From the NCBI GenBank assembly GCA_947589135.1, contig CANPZT010000038.1, positions 1 to 10,457 on the forward strand: a stretch of 10,457 nucleotides of DNA, given 5' to 3'. Position numbers and translations under genes: made by a program. Positions 1-6,808 of the stretch are shown here, in pieces; positions within the stretch are counted from its first letter, which is position 1, and each line of letters opens with the position of its first letter. The stretch is from an uncultured Clostridia bacterium (GTDB taxonomy: Bacteria > Bacillota > Clostridia > TANB77 > CAG-508). A model generated the notes under the pieces. The model worked only from the letters and a program-made list of their open reading frames with translations, did no database searches and was not told the DNA's origin.

Positions 1-1086
1 GCTCAAATTGCAGTCGGAGTTCAAACCTATGAAAAATATTTTGGAAGAAAACCTCGTGGAATATGGCTTCCTGAATGTGGTTATATACCTGAAGCTGACA
101 AATATTTAAAAGAATTTGGAATTGATTACATTATTACAGAGTCTCATGGAATTTTATATGCAGACCCTACACCAATCTATGGAACTTTTGCTCCTATTGT
201 TTCACCTGAAGGAGTTATCGCTTTTGGTAGAGATATTGAATCTTCAAGACAAGTTTGGAGTTCTATTAATGGATATCCTGGTGACTATAATTATAGAGAA
301 TTTTATCGTGATATTGGATATGAAGCTGATTATGATTACATCAAACCATATATTGCACATAACGGTGTAAGAGTTCACACTGGAATTAAATATTATAGAA
401 TTACTGGAGATACAGAATTTAAAGATTATTATAATATTCAATGGGCTAAAGACTCTGCTGAAAAACAAGCTGGACATTTTTTTGATTGTCGTTCTTCCCA
501 AATAGAACATTTATCTGAGTATATGGAAACTCCGCCTATTATTTTGTGTCCTTATGATGCAGAATTGTATGGACATTGGTGGTATGAAGGACCTTATTGG
601 TTATACATTTTATTTAAAAAAATATATTATGATGATTGCAATTTTGAATTAATTACACCATCTGAATATATTGATAGATACCCAAATATGCAAATTTCAT
701 CTCCGTGTCGTTCTAGTTGGGGAGCAAATGGATATAGTGAAGTTTGGCTTAATCCTACTAATGATTACGCTCATCGTCATTTACACGTTGCAGGAGATAG
801 AATGTGTGAATTAGCTAATTTATATCCAAATGCAAAAGGATTAAAGAAAAAAGCATTAAACCAGTGTGCAAGAGAATTATTATTAGCACAAAGTAGTGAT
901 TGGTTATTTATTATAACAAATGGAACAATGGTTGATTATGCGAAAAAAAGAATTAAAGACCATATTGGAAGATTTACAAAATTATATTATCAAATAAAAG
1001 ATGATAATATTGATGAAAACTTTTTAAAAGATATTTCAAAAAAAGATTGTATATTCCCCGAAATTGATTATCATATTTATCAATAA
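1..1086 (+). CDS. GH57 (DUF1957) 1,4-alpha-glucan branching enzyme, 5' end outside the window
   Basis: The open frame runs from the first base to TAA at 1084-1086 and encodes 361 residues with no start inside the window. It reads as the GH57 branching enzyme family, which forms alpha-1,6 branches in glycogen in the cytoplasm. WLPECGY (residues 22-28 of the fragment) carries the expected nucleophile Glu25. QVWSSINGYPGD with YREFYRD (84-103) is a family block, and CPYDAELYGHWW (183-194) carries the expected acid/base Asp186. The helical C-terminal domain typical of the family follows to the end. In archaeal homologues the nucleophile lies near residue 183, so about 160 residues are missing upstream and the full protein would be about 520 residues, the usual length. 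ATG codons such as the one at 523 are internal. The gene ends 20 bases before a strong terminator, so it is the last gene of its transcript. The family call is sound; branching activity (rather than a related glucanotransferase) is inferred. Confidence 0.9.
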   Translation, partial: AQIAVGVQTYEKYFGRKPRGIWLPECGYIPEADKYLKEFGIDYIITESHGILYADPTPIYGTFAPIVSPEGVIAFGRDIESSRQVWSSINGYPGDYNYREFYRDIGYEADYDYIKPYIAHNGVRVHTGIKYYRITGDTEFKDYYNIQWAKDSAEKQAGHFFDCRSSQIEHLSEYMETPPIILCPYDAELYGHWWYEGPYWLYILFKKIYYDDCNFELITPSEYIDRYPNMQISSPCRSSWGANGYSEVWLNPTNDYAHRHLHVAGDRMCELANLYPNAKGLKKKALNQCARELLLAQSSDWLFIITNGTMVDYAKKRIKDHIGRFTKLYYQIKDDNIDENFLKDISKKDCIFPEIDYHIYQ

Positions 1087-1106
1087 GCTTGTTAAAGGTT
1101 CGAGGT

Positions 1107-1178
1107 TGCCAATGGTTCCGGGTTTAAATGGCAATTAAAAATTGCCATTTAAACCCGGAATCATTGGCATTTTTTTTT
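1107..1178 (+). terminator. Long-stem intrinsic terminator after the GH57 gene
   Basis: A 30-base left arm (1107-1136) and a 30-base right arm (1140-1169) pair almost perfectly, with one G-T pair and a 3-base A loop. A run of nine T follows at 1170-1178. The stem holds a CCGGG block, unusually GC-rich for this DNA. The T run fits termination of + strand transcription from the GH57 gene. The stem is far longer than a terminator needs, so the same sequence may also belong to a repeat family. Confidence 0.88.
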
Positions 1179-1253
1179 ATTCTGCATATGATAATGTATA
1201 AGTTTTTTACATTTAGTAGATACTAGTTTTATCAGAAAGGGGATTTTTTAGCA

Positions 1254-2132
1254 ATGAAATCATTATGCATAAAAACAAATAATACTAATGCACTAGAATA
1301 TCTATTAAATGAGCTAGATTGTATTGATTTAAACTATGTTTGCTTTTCTATTAACCAATTTAAACATTATAAAAATATTATTATTCATTATACAGGTTCA
1401 AATGTTGATGATTTTATTAAAAAAATAAGTTCCATGTTATCTTTATTTGTTATTGATGAATTAGAGACTTGTTTTCTTAATAGAATTCTTTTACAAAATT
1501 ATTTTTATTTTAATGCTGAAGAAAGAAATAAAATAATAGATATTTGTTTTGATATTACAATGGATGATTTCGGTGTTATTTTTAATAAGAAATTCAATTG
1601 TTTATTTAATAGTTTTTTTGATTTTTTATCTAATAATAAAAGTATTGTTTTAAATGGTTTTATTAATTTTAGAATTACAAAATATTTAAACATTTTAGAT
1701 GATATTTTAAGTGAAGCTGTTAATCATTTTATAATAGAAAAAGAATATCTTGAATTTGTTTCTTTATTGAAATTATATATTAGTACACAAAGTTCTACTT
1801 GTAATTGTGTTCATATTATTTATTCTAGTTCTGAATCAATCTTATTAGACGAAACTAAAAATATTATTGATATTGAAACAGATATATTTCACGCAAAATA
1901 TTTAAGTGATATTAGTTTTTCTTCAAATGATTACACTCTAAATACTTTACTTACATTGATTCCAAAAAATATTTATATTCATTTAGTTGATAATACTATT
2001 GACGAATTTATTAATACATTGCAATTAATTTTTGAAAAGAGAGTTCATTTATGTACAAATTGTAATATTTGCAATTTGTATCAAAATCATTCTTATAAAG
2101 CAAAAAAAACAAATAAAGGTGATATAATTTAG
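1254..2132 (+). CDS. ytxC: Putative sporulation protein, YtxC family
   Basis: This 292-residue protein matches the YtxC family, present in endospore formers and about 280 residues long in Bacillus subtilis; its molecular function is not established. Supporting features are the LNRILLQNYFYF segment followed by a helical region (about 78-100), the block NGFINFRITKYLNILDDIL with its extension EKEYLEFVSLLKLY (about 134-172), and a C-terminal RVHLCTNCNIC cysteine cluster (about 269-279) that resembles the family's usual CxxC end. No signal peptide or clear membrane segment is visible. The ATG at 1254 has AAAGGGG at 1236-1242, a spacing of 11 bases. The gene stands alone between two terminators, so it needs its own promoter in 1179-1235, where I see no convincing sigma-A site. 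Codon use is extremely A/T rich, even compared with its neighbours. Family confidence is good; the role in sporulation is known only by association. Confidence 0.82.
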   Translation: MKSLCIKTNNTNALEYLLNELDCIDLNYVCFSINQFKHYKNIIIHYTGSNVDDFIKKISSMLSLFVIDELETCFLNRILLQNYFYFNAEERNKIIDICFDITMDDFGVIFNKKFNCLFNSFFDFLSNNKSIVLNGFINFRITKYLNILDDILSEAVNHFIIEKEYLEFVSLLKLYISTQSSTCNCVHIIYSSSESILLDETKNIIDIETDIFHAKYLSDISFSSNDYTLNTLLTLIPKNIYIHLVDNTIDEFINTLQLIFEKRVHLCTNCNICNLYQNHSYKAKKTNKGDII

Positions 2133-2150
2133 CATTATATCATCTTTTCT
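2118..2150 (+). terminator. Short intrinsic terminator overlapping the ytxC stop codon
   Basis: GGTGATATAAT (2118-2128) pairs with ATTATATCATC (2134-2144), 11 pairs including one G-T, around the loop TTAGC, and is followed by TTTTCT. The stop codon TAG (2130-2132) lies in the loop. It is AT-rich and therefore weaker than the GH57 terminator, but position and T run fit a ytxC terminator. Confidence 0.6.
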
Positions 2151-2159
2151 AGATAGTGC

Positions 2160-2376
2160 TTGAAATTATGATGTTAATTTTTATATATAAAATACTAACT
2201 TAAAAGAATACTATTTTTATATTTTTTCGTTATCCCCATTCTAAAAATTCTAACAAAAGTTTTTACAAACTTTTGAGAATTTTTGAACGGTCCCCACAAT
2301 TTCACTACAAAATATAAAAATAGTATTCTTTTTGTGATATTCATTTTAACAAATTAAATTAACATCATAATTTCAA
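2160..2376. repeat. Nested inverted-repeat element between ytxC and gpr
   Basis: Three nested stems share one centre. The outer arms 2160-2180 and 2356-2376 are perfect 21-base inverted repeats. The middle arms 2202-2225 and 2309-2332 are perfect 24-base inverted repeats. The central hairpin pairs 2243-2262 with 2267-2284, 18 pairs with a two-base bulge and the loop TTAC. Beyond the outer arms, ATAGT (2153-2157) and ACTAT (2383-2387) are also inverted. There is no open frame of useful length. It fills most of the gap between two convergent genes, so it may be a MITE-like insertion, a structured RNA or a two-way terminator. I see no clear target-site duplication and no other copy in this window. 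Confidence 0.75.
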
Positions 2377-2400
2377 ACAATTACTATAAAAATTTATAAA

Positions 2401-3378
2401 TCAGTTAATAGCAAAATTAATTCCCCTTGCTACAATGTCTTTCATATTTTCTATTAAGTCATCTATTTCTTTTGGTGTTACAATCAAATTATAATCTTGT
2501 GGAATTAGTGCCTCTTTTATTTCTTCATAATTGTCTTCATCTTTTAATTTATTCAAATAATCATTTGACTTTGCTTCTTTTTGTAATTTTTCAATAAATA
2601 AATCTAAACTATCATTAACTAATACAGCTGTTTCCACAACAGTTGGTATTCCTATTGCAATAACTGGTATTCCTAATGTTTTTTCACTAATTTCTGCTCT
2701 TGCGTTTCCAACTCCTCCTCCTGGTATAATACCAGTGTCTGATATTTGTACTGTACTGCTAATTCTTTCTATACTTCTAGATGCTAAAGCATCAATTACA
2801 ATGACAAGTTTCGGATGAGTATTTTCTACAATTCCTTTTAATATTTCTACAGTTTCTATACCTGTTGTTCCTAAAACTCCTGGTGCAATTGCACTTACGC
2901 TTCTTGTTCCTTCTTCTAAATATTCAGGTGCATAGTTTAGCAAATGTCTTGTTACATCAATTTCATTAATTACTTTTGGTCCTAAAGAATCTGGTGTTAC
3001 ATAGATGTTTCCTAATCCTAATACAATAATTTCGTCTTGCTGTGCTATATGTTGTGATATAATATTTCTTAATTCATTTGATAAAATTTCTGATGCTTTT
3101 TGTATTTCTTCTTCTTGTGCTATTTTTAATTTTTTTACATCTATTGTAATATAATTTCCTATTGGCTTTCCTATTGCTTTTTCTCCTTGCTCATTTGTTA
3201 TTTTTACTTTTTCTACTGAAATATTTTCATTTATTTCTTCTTTTGTGCTTTCAATTCCATCTATCTCGTTTTCAACACTATTTGCTTTTTTGTACAAATC
3301 TCTTCTTTCTGTAGCTAGGTCTGTTCTAAAGTTAAATTGATTTGTTTCGTTATTATTTGCTATTTTATTTTCAAACAT
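2401..3378 (-). CDS. gpr: Germination protease Gpr (peptidase family A25)
   Basis: Gpr is the spore protease that degrades small acid-soluble spore proteins during germination. It is made as a zymogen in the forespore and activated by removal of a short N-terminal propeptide. The 325-residue product carries the N-terminal FRTDLATE segment (17-24) that marks the propeptide region, the LGLGNIYVTPDSLGP block (120-134) with Asp130, and VIDALASRS (194-202) with Asp196. These match the two aspartates important in the Bacillus megaterium enzyme (127 and 193). GIIPGGGVGNAR (216-227) is another family block. The length is typical of clostridial members, shorter than the Bacillus protein of about 370. 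The ATG is preceded by TGAGG at 3386-3390, spaced 7 bases. That site is part of a possible hairpin. uvrA lies 179 bases upstream on the same strand, and ytxC converges from the other side. Expression under the forespore factor sigma-G is expected from the family but I cannot prove it from a promoter here. Confidence 0.96.
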   Translation of the reverse strand: MFENKIANNNETNQFNFRTDLATERRDLYKKANSVENEIDGIESTKEEINENISVEKVKITNEQGEKAIGKPIGNYITIDVKKLKIAQEEEIQKASEILSNELRNIISQHIAQQDEIIVLGLGNIYVTPDSLGPKVINEIDVTRHLLNYAPEYLEEGTRSVSAIAPGVLGTTGIETVEILKGIVENTHPKLVIVIDALASRSIERISSTVQISDTGIIPGGGVGNARAEISEKTLGIPVIAIGIPTVVETAVLVNDSLDLFIEKLQKEAKSNDYLNKLKDEDNYEEIKEALIPQDYNLIVTPKEIDDLIENMKDIVARGINFAIN

Positions 3379-3380
3379 AA

Positions 3381-3429
3381 AAAAACCTCACTTTCTTTTT
3401 GTTTATTATTTACTGTTTTGGAGGTTTTT
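3381..3429 (-). promoter_or_regulatory. Leader hairpin that would cover the gpr ribosome binding site
   Basis: On the - strand, AAAAACCTC (3429-3421) is the exact complement of GAGGTTTTT (3389-3381). The second arm contains the core of the gpr ribosome binding site and ends three bases before the ATG. The loop is 31 bases of A-rich sequence. Pairing would hide the ribosome binding site. It is also followed by T residues, so a weak terminator for uvrA read-through is an alternative. Nine pairs, five of them A-T, with a large loop make it only moderately stable. Confidence 0.35.
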
Positions 3430-3557
3430 ATTATGTTTTTGTATTCATTTTATTTTTTTATATTTAATTCTTAAGATATCTTCTAATTCTTATTTTTATT
3501 ATGTATCATATATTAGGATATTTTTTATATTTTATATTATTAAACTTATTATTTATT

Positions 3558-6390
3558 TTATTCTAAATATTTTTTTAAAAACTTACCAGTATGACTTCTT
3601 TCATTTTTACAAATTTGTTCAGGTGTACCAACTGCAACTACTTCTCCACCATAATCTCCACCTTCTGGTCCTAAATCAATAATATGGTCGCAAGTTTTTA
3701 TTAAATCTAAATTATGCTCAATAACAATAATAGTATTTCCAGTGTCAACTAATCTTTGCAAAATATCAACTAATCTATGAACATCTGCAATATGAAGTCC
3801 TGTTGTTGGCTCATCTAAAATATATAATGTTTTTCCTGTTGCTTTTTTTGATAATTCTGTTGCAAGTTTAACTCTTTGTGCTTCTCCTCCTGATAACGTT
3901 GTTGATGGTTGTCCGAAGCTTGATGTAGCCTAATCCAACATCATATAATGTTTGAATTTTGTTTTTTATTCTAGGAATTTTATCAAAAAATTCTAATGCT
4001 TCTTCTACTGTCATATCTAAAACATCTGCAATTGTTTTTCCTTTATATTTTACCTCTAATGTTTCTCTATTATAGCGTTTTCCTTTACATACTTCACATG
4101 GTACGTATATATCTGGTAAAAAGTGCATTTCTATTTTATGAACTCCATCTCCTTGGCAACTTTCACATCTTCCTCCTGCTACATTAAAACTAAATCTTCC
4201 TTTTGCATATCCTCTTAATTTTGCTTCCTCTGTACTTGCAAAAATATCACGAATAAAATCAAATACTCCTGTATATGTTGCAGGATTAGAACGAGGTGTT
4301 CTTCCAATTGGAGATTGGTCTATGTTAATAATTTTATCAATGTTTTGTAGTCCTTTTACTGCTTTACATTTTCCAGGCTTTATATTTGATCCATTTAGTT
4401 CTTTTGCTATTGTCTTATACAATACTTCATTTACTAATGTTGATTTTCCTGAACCTGAAACTCCTGTTACGCAATTAAATACTCCTAAAGGGAATTTTAC
4501 ACTAATATTTTTTAAATTGTTTTCTGTTGCACCTTGTACTTCTATTACCTTTGATTTAACAGGTTTTCTTCTTTTTGCTGGCACTGGTATTTTTTTTCTT
4601 CCACTTAAATATTGACCAGTAATAGAATTTTCTACTTTTTTTACTTCCTCTGCAGTTCCTTGTGCCATAATCTTTCCGCCATGCGTTCCTGCACCTGGTC
4701 CAATGTCAATAATTTGGTCTGCTGCATACATGGTATCTTCATCATGTTCTACAACTAAAAGTGTATTTCCTAAATCTCTTAATTTTTTAAGTGTTGCTAA
4801 TAATTTATCATTGTCTCTTTGATGTAGACCAATACTTGGCTCATCTAAAATATATAAAACACCAGTTAGTCCTGAACCAATTTGTGTTGCTAAACGAATT
4901 CTTTGTGCTTCTCCTCCTGATAATGTTCCTGCACTTCTTGCTAATGTTAAATATTCTAACCCTACATCAATTAGAAATTGTAATCTTTGGTCAATTTCTT
5001 TTAAAATCATTTCTGAAATCATTGCTTCTGTTTTATTTAATTTTAAATTGTTTAAGAATTCTTTTATATTTCTAATTGACATTTCAGTTAGTTCATTGAT
5101 ATTTTTTTCTCCAATTTTTATTGATAATATCTCTGGTTTTAATCTTGCTCCATTACAAGCATAACAATGAGATTCTGTCATATACATTTCGTAAAAGTCT
5201 CTCATTCCCTGAGATTTTGTTTCTCTGTATCTTCTATCTAATGTAGGTAATACACCTTCAAAAGGAGATTTAAATTTTCTCGTTCCGGCATATGATGTGT
5301 ATTCAAAATCTATTTCTTCATCACCTGTACCAAATAGTATTTTTTCCATAAACCAACGAGGTAAATCCTTAATTTTTTTATTTTTAATTTCAACTCCATA
5401 ATGTTTTGCTATGCTTTCGAAATACATTTTTGCCATTGTGTCTCCACGTTTCATTGTACTTGCCCCGAATGCTTTAATTCCATCATATAATGTTTTATTT
5501 TTGTCTGGCACAATTAAATCTTCATCCATTTTCATTAAATATCCTATACCTGTACAAGTTTCACAAGCTCCAAATGGATTATTAAATGAAAACATTCTTG
5601 GCGTTAATTCTGGAAAGCTAAATCCACAATGCGGACAAGCATAATTACAACTATATAATTTGGGTTTATCTCCTATAATATCAATTAATACCATATTATC
5701 AGCATGTTTTAAAGCAGTTTCTACTGACTCTGTTAATCTACTTACAATATCTTCTTTTACTACTAATCTATCTACAATTAATTCTATCTCATGTTTCTTT
5801 TTTCTATCAATTGAAATATCATCTTCACCAAGTTCATAAATTTCTCCATCAACTCGTACTCTTACAAAACCTTCCTTTTGATAACCCTCTAGTTGTTTTG
5901 TAAATTCTCCTTTACGACCTCTTACAACTGGTGCTAAAACTTGTATTTTTGTACCCTGTGGAAAACTCATAATATTATCCACAATTTGATCAATACTTTG
6001 TTTCTCTATTTTAGTATGACAATTTGGACAATATGGAACACCAATTCTTGCATATAATAAACGAATATAATCATAAATCTCTGTTACAGTTCCTACTGTA
6101 GAACGAGGATTTTTTGAAGTAGTTTTTTGGTCAATAGAAATAGCAGGTGAAAGACCATCAATTCTTTCAACATCTGGTTTTTCCATCAAACCTAAGAACT
6201 GTCTTGCATAAGAAGATAAACTTTCAACATATCTTCTTTGCCCCTCTGCATATAAAGTATCAAAAGCTAATGATGATTTTCCAGAACCTGAAAGTCCTGT
6301 TATAACAACTAATTTATCTCTTGGTATTTCAATATCTATATTTTTTAAATTATGTTCTTTTGCACCTTTAATAACAATTTTATCATTCAT
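3558..6390 (-). pseudogene. uvrA: Excinuclease ABC subunit A (UvrA), one-base frameshift near the 3' end
   Basis: UvrA is the damage-sensing ATPase of nucleotide excision repair, acting as a dimer with UvrB. The first frame starts at ATG 6388-6390 (GGGGGA upstream) and includes Walker A GLSGSGKSS (32-40), a zinc-binding CPNC (121-124), the signature LSGGEAQR (490-497), Walker B region LYILDEPSIGLH, the second Walker A GVSGSGKST (643-651) and the C-terminal zinc finger Cys742, 745, 765 and 768. After Leu825 the frame shifts: read straight on, it continues with 15 unrelated residues and stops at 3868. Skipping one base (3915) restores GQPSTTLSGGEAQR and continues through LYILDEPTTGLH to a stop at 3558, giving 943 residues, the normal length (E. 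coli 940). The unshifted product would lose the second signature and Walker B and is unlikely to work. Because the tail (3558-3914) is intact, this is a recent mutation, a sequence error or, less likely, recoding. No uvrB lies beside it. Confidence 0.93.
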
Positions 6391-6415
6391 AAATTTCCCC
6401 CATTTTATATCGAAG

Positions 6416-6695
6416 TGTCAAAAAAAGACGGATTTTTTGACATCTTAATAATTTACAATAATTAGGATTCAATTGTATATAATAAATTTATTTAATAATG
6501 AATGCTAATGGAATTATATTACAAATTTTTTAATTAACAAATGGGAGAATCTCAAACTTGCTTTGAGAGGGGCCTATTTGTTGATTATAGAATTTGCTTA
6601 TAATGTAATGTAGCTGAAGAATTAAATAAATTTATTATATACAATTAAAAAAACATATTAAAAGAGTGTGTCAAAAATAGACGTCCCCTTTGACA
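6416..6695. repeat. Inverted-repeat element flanked by 27-base direct repeats, upstream of uvrA
   Basis: This fills most of the 416-base gap between fhs and uvrA. Arms 6471-6496 and 6621-6646 are a perfect 26-base inverted repeat. Inside, AACAAAT (6536-6542) pairs with ATTTGTT, and TCTCAAA (6550-6556) pairs with TTTGAGA around the loop CTTGC. Outside, 6416-6442 and 6669-6695 are direct repeats matching at 21 of 27 positions (shared start TGTCAAAAA, shared GACG, shared end TTTGACA). Each is itself an inverted repeat, so the whole 280 bases can fold as one long imperfect hairpin. No open frame of useful length is present. A MITE-like or other non-coding repeat is the best guess. It may also carry or disturb the uvrA promoter, which must lie in this gap. 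Confidence 0.72.
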
Positions 6696-6763
6696 ATTTT
6701 ACAACAATATAATTATACTATATTTTTATATTAAAAACAAGAGTTTGGTAGAACTTTATTTAT

Positions 6764-6808
6764 AAAAACCCTTTACTAGATTTGCATAATCTAATAAAGG
6801 GTTTTTTT
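6764..6808 (-). terminator. Intrinsic terminator of fhs
   Basis: CCCTTTA (6769-6775) and TAGATT (6777-6782) pair with AATCTA (6788-6793) and TAAAGGG (6795-6801), with one C/A mismatch and the loop TGCAT. On the - strand the stem is followed by TTTTTATAAATAA, fitting termination just after the fhs stop codon. T residues on the + strand side (6802-6808) make it potentially active in both directions, but no + strand gene reads into it. Confidence 0.85.

Noticed and set aside
1185..1193. CATATGATA as a sigma-K-type -10 box for ytxC
   Set aside because: It fits CATANNNTA, but the -35 position falls at the end of the GH57 terminator with no AC element. In AT-rich DNA the match alone means little.
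3429..3503. Two CATAATA sites (3429-3435 and 3497-3503, - strand) as sigma-G -10 boxes for gpr
   Set aside because: Both fit the loose sigma-G -10 pattern, and sigma-G control is expected for gpr, but neither has a good -35 element at 17-18 bases. A transcription start map is needed to choose.
3558..3761. A separate small ATPase-like gene
   Set aside because: It is the C-terminal part of UvrA in the shifted frame; the continuous similarity from 3914 to 3558 shows it belongs to uvrA.
4322..4615. A + strand reading frame antisense to uvrA
   Set aside because: It is the mirror of conserved UvrA coding sequence, has no ribosome binding site and encodes no recognisable protein. The same holds for other antisense frames inside uvrA, fhs and the membrane-protein gene.
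6416..6442. TTGACA with TATAAA on the - strand as the uvrA promoter
   Set aside because: The boxes are only about 6 bases apart, far below the 16-18 needed; the TTGACA is part of the palindromic repeat.
6391..6470. SOS (LexA) box upstream of uvrA
   Set aside because: No GAAC-N4-GTTC-type site is visible between the uvrA start and the inverted-repeat arms.
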